A DNA stretch of 64,000 bases from Pseudomonas fluorescens. Lineage in GTDB: Bacteria > Pseudomonadota > Gammaproteobacteria > Pseudomonadales > Pseudomonadaceae. The stretch is taken from NCBI RefSeq assembly GCF_001307155.1, contig NZ_CP012830.1:5516501-5580500 (forward strand), given 5' to 3'. Each line of letters starts with the position of its first letter. Position 1 is the first letter of the stretch. Positions 8,751 through 17,236 of the stretch are shown here, piece by piece. The notes under the pieces were generated by a model. It ran no database searches, had not been told where the DNA came from, and saw only the letters and a program-made list of their open reading frames with translations. Both the position numbers and the translations under genes were made by a program.

Positions 8751-8778
8751 CTCTGGGGTATCGATTAGTACCCCAGAG
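8751..8778. terminator. Strong hairpin after second argR-like gene
   Basis: CTCTGGGGTA (8751-8760) pairs perfectly with TACCCCAGAG (8769-8778) across an eight-base loop. It is 18 bases after the argR-like stop codon. On the minus strand it is followed by TTTT, so it may stop leftward transcription as well. Confidence 0.6.
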
Positions 8779-8956
8779 CTTCCCTTGCATGCTGCTTCAG
8801 TTGCCTTACATAAAACAGAATTGACTCACCGACTGGTGTTAGCGCGAACCCGCGCGCATTTTTTCCTGCCACGGCTACCGCAATTACAAGAAAGTACAAC
8901 CAACGGTAATTTCTCGATGCCAGGCTGTCAGCTATGGTACAGGAGGGCAGGGGCAA
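8765..8956 (-). pseudogene. Possible LysR DNA-binding-domain relic
   Basis: The minus strand encodes a short open stretch ending in FALTPVGESILFYVRQLKQH and a stop at 8765. The LTPxGE...Y...L pattern is that of the wing and linker helix of LysR-type regulators, but the preceding HTH is not recognisable and the effector domain is absent. It may be a broken regulator; the match is short and could be chance. Confidence 0.3.
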
Positions 8957-9023
8957 GGTAATTTCCAGCCCTCGTGTTTATACTTCCGACCGTCATCAAG
9001 CCAAGATAGTTAAAGGATCCTAA

Positions 9024-9420
9024 GTTCCTTATCAGCAATCAGCCGGTGAAGGATCAACGTCTACATCTTTTGAAGAGACTGCACTGTCGCTCGACGTGAC
9101 GACGATCGTTAACGGTAAAGGTGTGCTGCTCGATATCACTCTTTCAAAGAATGAGCCTGATTATCCCTACACCACGAACGACGTGCCGCCAATCAACACA
9201 ACCTCGTTGACTTCCCGGTTTTTTCTCCGTTCGGCCAGACCATTGTTTGGGGGGGATTTATTCTGACGTCGATACCACAGTCATTAAAAGTGTTCCGTTT
9301 TTGGGCAAGATTCCAGGCTTAAAATGGTTATTTACCAGCAGCTCGACGGTATCAAGCAGTACAGAGCTTGTGCTTTTGAGGCTGACCCTCGTTTTCCAAG
9401 GACTGAATATGATCCTGAGG
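9024..9420 (+). pseudogene. PilQ-type secretin C-terminal relic with frameshifts
   Basis: The plus strand encodes the end of the secretin core domain in three successive frames. Frame one has YQQSAGEGSTSTSFEETALS, then LDVTTIVNGKGVLLDITLSK and DVPPINTTSLTS. Frame two has FGQTIV. Frame three has LGGIYSDVDTTVIKSVPFLG, then KIPGLKWLF and a hydrophobic TELVLLRLTLVF. In type IV pilus PilQ these form one continuous outer-membrane channel segment. One frame change falls on a run of seven G at 9249-9255. No other pil gene is nearby, and upstream coding is absent, so this is a transplanted or remnant fragment. Confidence 0.75.
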
Positions 9421-9427
9421 GGCATCT

Positions 9428-9712
9428 GTGTTTAATCGCCGGCTTGCCTGGAACAGGCATGGTCTGATCGATCTGTACAATGCCATTCCCACGGATCTGG
9501 CCAACCAGCTGAGGGAAACGTCAGAGCGATTGGCTCCAGGTTTTCCATTGGAAAAATGGATCACGGCGTGTTCGAAGCTGTTTGTTGGCACTCGATATCC
9601 ATATGAAGCCGATTCGGTTCAAGCCGTTGACCTCGATGTGTTGAAGCTCGCACCGCATCTGGACCAGGTGCTGGAGGAAATGACGCGTCAACCAGTCAGC
9701 ATCCGGTTGTGA
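9428..9712 (+). CDS. Small hypothetical protein, possibly truncated HEPN-like
   Basis: A 94-residue reading frame starting with GTG. The helical stretch HGLIDLYNAIPTDLANQLRE and the following KLFVGTRYPYEAD segment resemble the end of HEPN-type helical domains, which appear in nucleotidyltransferase partners and some toxins. No catalytic RxxxxH motif is visible and the start lies in decayed sequence, so the gene may have lost its 5' half. No ribosome-binding site is convincing. Function unknown. Confidence 0.35.
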   Translation: MFNRRLAWNRHGLIDLYNAIPTDLANQLRETSERLAPGFPLEKWITACSKLFVGTRYPYEADSVQAVDLDVLKLAPHLDQVLEEMTRQPVSIRL

Positions 9713-10128
9713 GGGCTTTGATTTTCGCATCCGCGAAAACGCCGGTGAGAGACAGTGCCAGGCTTCAAATGTGACCACCCGAGCCTCCCACGTAAGAATG
9801 CGAATAGGCGCATAATGTATATTATGTTAAATCATGTGTCTGAGCGGAACTTTCCTCCTTGTCCATTTCCGCGATTCTGTGTCGGTTTTTTCACGAACCT
9901 GTGCTGACTGGTTTTTCATGAGCTTAGACATCTCTCTTCAGGTACTGCCAGCGATATCTTGCTTGGCTGGCCCACAGTTGGACTCCTGAGCAAGCCAATA
10001 AGGCGATCAGGGACAACAACGAATCTCAAAATCATTTTCAGGCCCTCTCCTATATTGTCTTGCGGTTTGGTGGTCGCCGCGGTAATCGATAGGCATTCCA
10101 ACAACAATTTGACGTGGAGCGGCGACGT
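9713..10128. other. Non-coding stretch before tcuR
   Basis: I see no recognisable gene. The stretch is AT-richer than its neighbours and holds the CATAAT/ATTATG palindrome at 9811-9826. It would contain the tcuR promoter. Confidence 0.4.
9811..9826. promoter_or_regulatory. Short AT-rich palindrome
   Basis: CATAAT-GTAT-ATTATG is a perfect inverted repeat with six-base arms, about 300 bp before tcuR. It has the look of an operator, but the gene it would serve is unclear because the flanking sequence is decayed. Confidence 0.3.
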
Positions 10129-11064
10129 TTGGAATTAAGACAACTGCGATATTTCGTAAAAATCCTCGAACACGGCAGCTTGGGACGCGCAGCTCTTGAA
10201 CTGGACGTCGGCGTATCAGCCCTTAGCCAACAGATCGCGAAACTTGAAAGTGAGCTGTCAACCCGCCTCCTTAATCGCACCACTACTGGCGTCACACCTA
10301 CCAGCTCCGGTATGGCGTTCCTGCACCATGCCCAGCTGTGTTTGCGGCAAGCCGAAAATGCGATCATGGCCGCTCACCGTGGGCGAATGAGTGGGTACGT
10401 CACCGTCGGAATGGCGCCCACGACTGCCACTGTTCTTGCCCTGCCATTGATCAACGCGATGCGAGAGCGCTACCCGGATATCCAATTGCACCTGGTCGAG
10501 ATGCTGTCCGGGCATTTGGCCACACAACTCAATGCTCGCCAGATCGACCTGGCCATTCTGTTTCAACTCGAAGGTGGTAAGCGCTGGAGCGTGACACCGC
10601 TGCTCGACGAAAAACTATTTGTCATCAGCTCACCGCACCTGCCCCACGCACCACAAGGAACCAGCGTGCATCTGGCGGATCTGGGGCAACTTCCACTGGT
10701 AATGCCGAGTGCGCAACACGGTTTGCGTTCTACGCTGATGGTTGCGTTTGAACGTTCGGGATTGGCTCCCAACATCATCATGGAAGTGGATGGTCTTGCC
10801 GTATTGATGAACGCCGTACGCGCAGGTCATGCTGCCACCATCCAGCCCGGTGCGGCAGCGGCGCTCAAAGGTGAGTCGGGACTTTCAGTGGTGGAAATTT
10901 CCGATGCTCACGTAGGTCGACGAAACCTGCTGGCGACACTGCCTGATGATGAGCTGTCTCCCGCTGCTCTGGCGGCGCGACTGGTCATCACCGATGTCGC
11001 TCGACAGTTGGTCGTTGATCAACATTGGCCGGGAGCGTCGTGGATTGAGGACGTCGCGTCATGA
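10129..11064 (+). CDS. tcuR: LysR-family regulator of the tricarballylate operon
   Basis: A 311-residue LysR regulator if the TTG at 10129 is used; this gives the standard family start (x-ELRQLRYFVKILEHGSL) with a ggag about nine bases upstream. A GTG at 10114 would add five residues. Residues 1-60 are the HTH and residues 90-300 the effector domain. It lies just upstream of, and in line with, tcuABC. In Salmonella TcuR activates tcuABC in response to tricarballylate. The assignment rests on this context plus family membership. Confidence 0.8.
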   Translation: MELRQLRYFVKILEHGSLGRAALELDVGVSALSQQIAKLESELSTRLLNRTTTGVTPTSSGMAFLHHAQLCLRQAENAIMAAHRGRMSGYVTVGMAPTTATVLALPLINAMRERYPDIQLHLVEMLSGHLATQLNARQIDLAILFQLEGGKRWSVTPLLDEKLFVISSPHLPHAPQGTSVHLADLGQLPLVMPSAQHGLRSTLMVAFERSGLAPNIIMEVDGLAVLMNAVRAGHAATIQPGAAAALKGESGLSVVEISDAHVGRRNLLATLPDDELSPAALAARLVITDVARQLVVDQHWPGASWIEDVAS

Positions 11065-11237
11065 TCCCGGCGCACCCTCTTCCCGGTTTCCAATACTGGG
11101 GTGTCCGCACCAAAGCCTTTACGAAAACTAAACACCCCCACTCATTTCGCGCCTTTCGACAATAAGCTGACAGCTCTACCTTCTCCCCACTCGCGAGGAG
11201 CACTTCGTTCATGCCTCCTTGCGATTGAGGAGTGATG

Positions 11238-12689
11238 ATGATCGACGTATTAGTAATTGGCGGCGGCAATGCCGCCTTGTGTGCAGCGTTGATGGCGCGA
11301 GAGGCTGGCGCTAGCGTGATGCTGCTGGAGGGCGCACCGAAAATCTGGCGCGGTGGCAACTCGCAACACACCCGAAACCTGCGATGTATGCACGACGCAC
11401 CGCAAGATGTGTTGGTCGATGCCTATCCCGAAGAAGAATATTGGCAGGATCTGCTGAAAGTCACCGGTGGGATTACTAACGAAAAGCTTGCACGTATTGT
11501 CATCCGCGCCTCGTCGAACTGCCGTGACTGGATGCGCTCCCATGGTGTGCATTTTCAGCCGTCGTTGTCTGGTGCCCTACATGTTGCGCGTACCAATGCG
11601 TTTTTCATGGGCGGCGGCAAAGCGTTGGTTAATTCGTACTTCCGTAGCGCCGAGCGGCTGGGCGTCAAGATCCGCTACAACGCTCAAGTCACTGACATTG
11701 AGATGAAGGGCGGAGAGTTCGTCGCGGCGTACATCGGTGAACGTGAGGTCGATGGTCAGCCTTTACCCGCCGAGCGTATTCAGGCCAAAGCCTGCGTTCT
11801 GGCGGCTGGCGGTTTCGAGTCGAACCGCGAATGGCTCCGCGAAGCTTGGGGTCAAAACGAGCGCGGAGAATGGCCCTCAGACAACTTTCTGATTCGCGGG
11901 ACGCGCTTCAATACCGGCGTACTGCTTCGGCGCATGCAGAGCCTGGGCGCCGATTTTATCGGCGACCCAACCCAAGCGCACATGGTGGCCATCGACGCCC
12001 GAGCCCCCCTGTATGACGGTGGTATCTGCACCCGTATCGATTGCGTATCGCTGGGCGTGGTGGTTAATCGCGACGGCGAACGCTTCTATGACGAGGGCGA
12101 AGATTTCTGGCCCAAGCGCTATGCGATCTGGGGCCGCCTGGTGGCCGGTCAACCCGGTCAACAGGCCTACTCGATCATCGACCAACAAGCCCTCGGCCGT
12201 TTCATGCCTCCGGTGTTTCCGGGTACTAAAGCCAACTCCCTGCAAGAACTGGCCCGCCAGTTGAAGCTTCCCGTTACGCAATTCGTCAAAACCATCGAGG
12301 AATACAACGCGGCCTGCCGTATCGGCACGTTCGACCACACCGCGTTGGACGATTGCCACACCGAAGGTTTGACTCCCGCCAAAACCCATTGGGCCCGCCC
12401 ATTGGTAAAGCCCCCCTTCTGCGCCTACCCACTTAAGCCAGGCGTGACCTTCACCTATCTGGGGCTGGCTACCGACGATACCGCCGCCGTTCACTTCAAC
12501 GGCGAGGCTAGCCCCAACCTGTTTGTCGCAGGAGAAATGATGGCGGGCAACGTATTGGGCAAGGGCTATACCGCCGGCATCGGCATGGCCATTGGCACCG
12601 CATTCGGTCGCATCGCCGGTGTGCAAGCCGCGGCTGCGGCCGGCTTCCTGACCCCTTCCTCCACGGAGCCCCAACATGCAGCTGTTTGA
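11238..12689 (+). CDS. tcuA: FAD-dependent tricarballylate dehydrogenase
   Basis: A 483-residue flavoprotein of the succinate dehydrogenase/fumarate reductase flavoprotein family. The N-terminal Rossmann FAD motif is clear ([20 protein letters not shown]), and the family end motif is present ([20 protein letters not shown], then [12 protein letters not shown]). TcuA oxidises tricarballylate to cis-aconitate, feeding the TCA cycle, and passes electrons to TcuB. Three start codons stand in a row at 11232, 11235 and 11238; a gaggag box favours the last two. The gene overlaps tcuB by 14 bases, indicating translational coupling. Confidence 0.9.
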   Translation: MIDVLVIGGGNAALCAALMAREAGASVMLLEGAPKIWRGGNSQHTRNLRCMHDAPQDVLVDAYPEEEYWQDLLKVTGGITNEKLARIVIRASSNCRDWMRSHGVHFQPSLSGALHVARTNAFFMGGGKALVNSYFRSAERLGVKIRYNAQVTDIEMKGGEFVAAYIGEREVDGQPLPAERIQAKACVLAAGGFESNREWLREAWGQNERGEWPSDNFLIRGTRFNTGVLLRRMQSLGADFIGDPTQAHMVAIDARAPLYDGGICTRIDCVSLGVVVNRDGERFYDEGEDFWPKRYAIWGRLVAGQPGQQAYSIIDQQALGRFMPPVFPGTKANSLQELARQLKLPVTQFVKTIEEYNAACRIGTFDHTALDDCHTEGLTPAKTHWARPLVKPPFCAYPLKPGVTFTYLGLATDDTAAVHFNGEASPNLFVAGEMMAGNVLGKGYTAGIGMAIGTAFGRIAGVQAAAAAGFLTPSSTEPQHAAV

Positions 12690-13833
12690 TCCCAAGGCAC
12701 CGGGTAATTTGATTCCCGTACTCAACCTTGATGAAAGCGAAGTTCAGCGACAAATGACCGTTTGCAATGCCTGCCGTTACTGCGAGGGCTTCTGCGCTGT
12801 ATTTCCGGCCATGACACGACGTCTGGAGTTTTCCCAGGCCGATATCCATTACCTGGCGAACCTTTGCCATAACTGCGGCGCATGCCTGCATGCCTGCCAG
12901 TACGCCGCACCTCATGAATTCGAAATCAATGTGCCCAAGGCCATGGCCAAAGTCCGCCTCGACACTTACGCCGAGTACGCCTGGCCACAGGTGATGGGCA
13001 CACTATACCGGCGCAACGGACTGACTCTGGCACTGTCCGCCGGTGCCGGGCTGGCACTGTTCCTGTGTCTCACGTTGATGGTGATGGGCAACCTGTTCAC
13101 GGCGATGCCCGGGGGAAATTTCTACGGGATCTTCCCGCACAACACCCTGGCCGTAATGTTCGGTGCAGTTTTCGGATTCGCGGTACTTGCGTTGACGATT
13201 GGAGTGCGGCGTTTCTGGCGCAACGTTTCACCGGCGGATGCGCCCCAGCAGGAAAAGACAGCCGCTGCACTGGAGGCCACGGCCAACGTCGCCCGGCTCA
13301 AATTTCTGGACGGTGGCCATGGCGAGGGCTGCAATAACGCTGATGATCGATTCACCTTGTGGCGGCGGCGCTTCCACCACTTCACCTTCTACGGCTTCAT
13401 GCTGTGTTTCGCAGCCACTGGGGTCGCCACGCTCTACCATTTCCTTCTGGACTGGTCGGCGCCCTACCCCGTCCTGAGCTTGCCGGTGATGCTGGGCATC
13501 GCAGGTGGAGTCGGTCTGCTGATAGGTCCCGCAGGCCTGTTGTGGTTGAACCTGCGTCGCAACCCTGAGCACGGCGACGACAATCAGAAACCCATGGATC
13601 GCGGCTTTATCGCGCTGCTGTTCCTGGTCAGCGCCAGCGGCCTGGCACTCCTGGCGTTCCGTGAAACCGCAGCCTTGGGCCTGTTGCTGGCAATCCATCT
13701 CGGCCTGGTCATGGCTTTTTTCCTGACAATGCCCTACAGCAAATTCGCCCATGGCATCTTCCGCAGCGCCGCGCTGCTCAAGTACTCCATCGAAAAACGC
13801 CAACCCAACCCGATCAACGCAGGTAGCGACTGA
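12676..13833 (+). CDS. tcuB: Tricarballylate utilisation electron-transfer membrane protein
   Basis: A 385-residue membrane iron-sulfur protein. The N-terminus carries two ferredoxin-like cysteine clusters ([11 protein letters not shown] and [11 protein letters not shown]), followed by several transmembrane segments between residues 110 and 370. TcuB reoxidises the flavin of TcuA and sends electrons to the quinone pool; the iron-sulfur clusters face the cytoplasm beside TcuA. A ggag box eight bases before the ATG sits inside the end of tcuA. Length and order match the known tcuABC operon. Confidence 0.9.
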   Translation: MQLFDPKAPGNLIPVLNLDESEVQRQMTVCNACRYCEGFCAVFPAMTRRLEFSQADIHYLANLCHNCGACLHACQYAAPHEFEINVPKAMAKVRLDTYAEYAWPQVMGTLYRRNGLTLALSAGAGLALFLCLTLMVMGNLFTAMPGGNFYGIFPHNTLAVMFGAVFGFAVLALTIGVRRFWRNVSPADAPQQEKTAAALEATANVARLKFLDGGHGEGCNNADDRFTLWRRRFHHFTFYGFMLCFAATGVATLYHFLLDWSAPYPVLSLPVMLGIAGGVGLLIGPAGLLWLNLRRNPEHGDDNQKPMDRGFIALLFLVSASGLALLAFRETAALGLLLAIHLGLVMAFFLTMPYSKFAHGIFRSAALLKYSIEKRQPNPINAGSD

Positions 13834-13880
13834 TCGGCGATCCATTCATTCCAAAAACAATATTGATCACCACGGTAGCC

Positions 13881-15179
13881 ATGATGAAAACAACAACTCA
13901 AGACACCCGATCCAAGGGGTCGAAACTGGGCGCCATCCTGCGGGTCACTAGCGGCAATTTTCTCGAACAGTTCGACTTCTTTCTGTTCGGGTTTTACGCG
14001 ACCTACATCTCCCAGACGTTCTTTCCTACCACCAGCGAGTTCGCCTCGTTAATGATGACCTTCGCCGTATTCGGCTCGGGATTTCTGATGCGGCCGCTCG
14101 GCGCTATCGTGCTGGGCGCATACATCGACAAGGTGGGCCGGCGAAAGGGGCTGATCGTGACGCTGTCGATTATGGCCGCGGGCACGGTCTTGATCGCCTT
14201 GGTTCCGGGCTACGCCAGCATAGGCATCGCAGCGCCGATATTGGTGTTGCTCGGGCGACTGTTGCAGGGATTCTCCGCAGGTGCGGAAATGGGTGGTGTT
14301 TCCGTGTACCTGGCTGAAATCGCCACGCCCGGACGCCGGGGTTTCTATACCAGTTGGCAGTCGGCCAGCCAACAAGTGGCGATCATTCTTGCGGCTGCGT
14401 TGGGCTATACGATTAACGCGTCTATGGAGGCCGCCGACGTTGCAGCCTGGGGCTGGCGTATCCCATTCTTCATTGGTTGCCTGATTATCCCGTTCATCTT
14501 CATCATTCGCCGCTCGCTACAGGAAACCGATGCATTCAAAGCGCGCAGCCATCACCCAAGTGCCAGTGAAGTCTTTCGCTCGATGCGGGACAACTGGCGC
14601 ACGGTACTGGCTGGTGGTCTGTTAGCGTCGATGACCACGACCACGTTCTATCTCATTACCGTCTACACCCCGACTTTCGGCCGGTCTGTACTGAACCTGA
14701 GCACCAGCGACAGTCTGGTGGTCACGCTCTTCGTCGGCCTGAGCAACTTCATCTGGCTGCCCATCGGCGGTACGATCTCTGATCGCATTGGACGCCGCCC
14801 CTTGTTGCTGGCGGTCACCTTGCTGTGCATCTTCACCGCCTATCCCGCCATGCATTGGCTGGCCGCGGCGGCAAGCTTCGAACGACTGCTCGCCGTGCTG
14901 CTGTACTTCTCTTTTTTCTTTGGCATTTACAACGGCGCGATGGTTGCAGCATTGACTGAGGTAATGCCTCAGAACGTACGAGTTGTAGGATTTTCACTGG
15001 CATTCAGTTTGGCAACGGCTGTGTTTGGCGGTTTTACACCCGCCGTATCAACAATCCTGGTGCAGGCAACAGGTGACAAGGCGTCGCCCGCCTACTGGCT
15101 AATGTTTGCTGCGTTGTGTGGGTTCACAGCGACGACGATCCTGTATCGCAGGCAAAAAGCAGTGCCAGTCAACGTTTGA
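13881..15179 (+). CDS. tcuC: Tricarballylate/citrate:proton symporter (MFS, MHS family)
   Basis: A 432-residue major facilitator with 12 predicted membrane segments. It shows the metabolite:H+ symporter features: [20 protein letters not shown] in segment one, the DKVGRRKGL loop between segments two and three, and a second [10 protein letters not shown] loop mid-protein. Members of this subgroup include CitA and TcuC, which import citrate or tricarballylate. It is the last gene of the tcuABC run, 47 bases after tcuB. Start chosen at ATG 13881; 13884 is equally possible. Confidence 0.88.
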   Translation: MMKTTTQDTRSKGSKLGAILRVTSGNFLEQFDFFLFGFYATYISQTFFPTTSEFASLMMTFAVFGSGFLMRPLGAIVLGAYIDKVGRRKGLIVTLSIMAAGTVLIALVPGYASIGIAAPILVLLGRLLQGFSAGAEMGGVSVYLAEIATPGRRGFYTSWQSASQQVAIILAAALGYTINASMEAADVAAWGWRIPFFIGCLIIPFIFIIRRSLQETDAFKARSHHPSASEVFRSMRDNWRTVLAGGLLASMTTTTFYLITVYTPTFGRSVLNLSTSDSLVVTLFVGLSNFIWLPIGGTISDRIGRRPLLLAVTLLCIFTAYPAMHWLAAAASFERLLAVLLYFSFFFGIYNGAMVAALTEVMPQNVRVVGFSLAFSLATAVFGGFTPAVSTILVQATGDKASPAYWLMFAALCGFTATTILYRRQKAVPVNV

Positions 15180-15372
15180 TGAAAGAGAGGGCTCGGTGGA
15201 TCTCAGGACGTTGCGCTGAATAAATATCGCGCCTTGGCCTGCATTGACTCGTCTACGTGACGCCATCAGATCACACTGTCCGATTCGACTCTGAGGAAGA
15301 ATGCCAACGCACTCATGGTGGCGATTGGCAGAAGCGCCTTGCGCAGTCACGCGTGACCCAGGGTTATTGACG

Positions 15373-15552
15373 ATGGCTAAAGAAATCGAAAATCCATGCA
15401 TTTCGGTTTGCCAGTTGAGCGGCGATCTGTGTGTGAGTTGCGGGCGTAGCAAGGAAGACATCAGGAAGTGGAAACGCATGAAGCGGCCTGAAAAAATGGC
15501 CGCTGTGCAAAGGGCGAATGTGCGTTTGAAGAGTCTAAAGAAAGCACACTGA
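15373..15552 (+). CDS. DUF1289 family small cysteine-rich protein
   Basis: A 59-residue protein matching DUF1289: ENPCISVCQLSGDLCVSCGR holds four cysteines that probably bind a metal or iron-sulfur centre, followed by the basic EDIRKWKRMKRPEKMAAVQR helix. The family is widespread in proteobacteria and has no assigned function. The frame is open further upstream to 15301, but the family start is the ATG at 15373. Confidence 0.8.
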   Translation: MAKEIENPCISVCQLSGDLCVSCGRSKEDIRKWKRMKRPEKMAAVQRANVRLKSLKKAH

Positions 15553-15611
15553 TAGTCATCTGCCCTAGATAACCGCTTTGGCTCGGTAACTGCATTTCCG
15601 ACAGCCAAGTG

Positions 15612-15743
15612 CGGAGGAACGCCCGATGAAGTAGGTGCTGTAGCTGCCCTGCTCATGGGGCCTGAAAGAACGTTTATCACCGGCAGTGACTCCTCATGGA
15701 CGACGGTGTGACGGCCCAATACTGGTATGGCGACGATAAGTAG
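15612..15743 (+). pseudogene. Short-chain dehydrogenase C-terminal relic
   Basis: The plus strand encodes TPDEVGAVAALLMGPERTFI followed by TGSD, then in a neighbouring frame LLMDDGVTAQYWYGDDK and a stop at 15741. This is the typical end of classical SDR oxidoreductases (TPEEVA...FITGSDFLMDGGVTAAYWYG). The upstream part of the gene is missing and a frameshift separates the two halves, so it is dead. About 230 bases with no visible gene follow. Confidence 0.75.
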
Positions 15744-15974
15744 CGCGTGTGTGATCCCGTCAGAAGGGGGCGGTTCACTTCTAGTTGGCGCGCCCGCTCG
15801 CCTACTGCCCCAGATGGCATACACGGGGCTGTGGGCGGGTGTTGGTTAGCGGATGGAAGAGACAGGCGTCGGAAAAAAGGGCCTCAGTCGAGCAGGTGCA
15901 TCAGGTGTCCACCCAACATGGGTTCTGCAACCTGCAGCTCAAGTAAGCAAGGCCGCTTTGTACTCAATCCAACA

Positions 15975-16309
15975 TCACTTGGTCAGCCAGGACTCGACCG
16001 TGGCAGAGCCGTATTCAGCCTTCCACTCTTTCAGCGTCCGGTGATTGCCGCCTTTGGTCTCAACGACTTCGCCGGTGTGCGGGTTTTTGTAGACCTTCAC
16101 TTCGGGTGGCTTACGGCTGCCGACTTTGGACTCAACGGCTGGAGCACGGCGACCGGCTTGTGGATCAAGCAGTTTGATCACATCTTTCAGGCTGTAGCCG
16201 TACTCACCAAGCAAATGGCGCAGTTTGCTCTCAAACTCCATTTCCTTCTTAAGGTCGGAATCACTTTTCATCGACTCAAGCTCTGCGAGCTGGGCGGCCA
16301 GTTGTTGTT
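15975..16309 (-). pseudogene. MvaU/MvaT-type H-NS analogue, 5' end removed by IS insertion
   Basis: The minus strand encodes almost all of an MvaT/MvaU-family xenogeneic silencer. It has the coiled-coil dimerisation part (LAELESMKSDSDLKKEMEFE, then LRHLLGEYGYSLKDVIKLLD) and the C-terminal DNA-binding domain with the family's key loop (VYKNPHTGEVVETKGGNHRT, then LKEWKAEYGSATVESW). The family start is missing: at 16310 the sequence becomes the terminal repeat of an IS3-type element, removing about the first 10-12 codons. An in-frame ATG at 16271 could still give a protein of about 98 residues with shortened coiled coil. Such proteins bind AT-rich DNA and silence foreign genes. Confidence 0.8.
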
Positions 16310-16335
16310 TGTAGTGGTCAACTAATCCCGGACAC
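16310..16335. repeat. IS3-type terminal inverted repeat, copy 1
   Basis: The 26 bases starting TGTAGTGGTC and ending CCCGGACAC form the outer end of the IS3-family remnant, which extends to higher coordinates. A closely similar end, in the same orientation, occurs at 17953-17979. Read on the minus strand, the repeat contains TTGACC, a fair -35 element pointing into the truncated mvaU-like gene. Confidence 0.7.
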
Positions 16336-16523
16336 GACGTTAAGTTTTTTCTCGGCCTGAGCTGGCGCCAGCCCACCGTTGAATTGATGGGGCAGAATCC
16401 CATCAGGTAATGGCTGATGTCTCGGTGCGCTTCTTGAGCCGTCATGTAGCCCACCCGAGTGAGCCATTGCCCTTGAAGCCGGATGGGTTCATGACGAGAC
16501 GAATCGGGGCAGCAACGCGGCAC
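16310..16523 (-). mobile_element. IS3-family insertion sequence remnant (transposase C-terminus plus terminal repeat)
   Basis: The minus strand encodes the end of an IS3-family (IS2-like) OrfB integrase: WLTRVGYMTAQEAHRDISHY, then after a short deletion and frame change HQFNGGLAPAQAEKKLNVVS-GIS and a stop at 16318-16320 that overlaps the terminal repeat. The repeat begins at 16310. Upstream transposase parts, including the DDE residues, are absent. The short deletion near 16390 opens a frame that runs into the mvaU-like gene, which gives a false impression of a fusion protein. Confidence 0.8.
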
Positions 16524-16770
16524 GCCAAAACTTCGGCCCCTACGGGATGTAAAGCAGTCTGATATTGCTGTTACGACGCGTTCTGGAGGAGCTGGGATCT
16601 GGACTGAGCGGGAATGATGAGCTGTTGCTGGCGCGATGTAGAGTTGCCATTAATGCGATGAGGCCTGCAACCTGTTGGCGTGCTGGCGACCCAATCACGA
16701 CGTGGCGAGGAGATTGGGCGCGTCCAGTGAGGCAGCTTTGAACACAACGTTGCTACCACACTTCGATGGA

Positions 16771-17148
16771 TTACAACCCGATGTCTTCGCTGAAGAGTTC
16801 GCCACGAAGTTGTAAGTCCAGATTGCAGCCCGGGGTAGCCTCCGCGGCCCTGCAGATATCCTGATTATCGCTTCCCGACAGGTACATGTTTGCCAGCGTG
16901 AATGTAGCATCTGCCTTCAGAAGCTTTGCCAGCCGTCTCAGTTCGTAATCGTGGCCAGACTCAATACCGTACCGGAATGGAATCAATTTCTCGCGAATGG
17001 CCTTCCCGTTCAACGGGCTGCCCAGGCAGGCTTGCTCGAATTCATCGCCGAACTGGAGCGCTGCGTGTAGCGAATCGCGCGCCATCTCAGGCGAGTCCAG
17101 TCGGCTTTCGATGAGGTTGGCAATCATATTGTTCACAGCGAAGTCCAT
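16771..17148 (-). CDS. Hypothetical protein downstream of thymidylate-kinase-like gene
   Basis: A 125-residue soluble, acidic, mostly helical protein that I do not recognise. The segment LIPFRYGIESGHDYELRRLA and the NMYLSGSDNQDICRAAEAT region are its most distinctive parts. It lies 88 bases downstream of, and in line with, the thymidylate-kinase-like gene, so the two may once have formed an operon. Both sit between two IS3-type ends at 16310 and 17953, which suggests horizontal acquisition. Confidence 0.5.
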   Translation of the reverse strand: MDFAVNNMIANLIESRLDSPEMARDSLHAALQFGDEFEQACLGSPLNGKAIREKLIPFRYGIESGHDYELRRLAKLLKADATFTLANMYLSGSDNQDICRAAEATPGCNLDLQLRGELFSEDIGL

Positions 17149-17236
17149 CTTTCCAATGTGCGGTCCGTGATACTACCGGACAAAGGGAGCCAACTCATCT
17201 CCGCGCAACGGCTATCTCAACCGCATCAAGACCGGT

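Noticed and set aside
15975-16523. A single 182-residue open frame joining an IS3 transposase end to an MvaU-like protein, as a possible new fusion protein
   Set aside because: The true transposase frame ends with a stop at 16318-16320 inside the terminal repeat. The joined frame exists only because of a short deletion and frame change near 16390.
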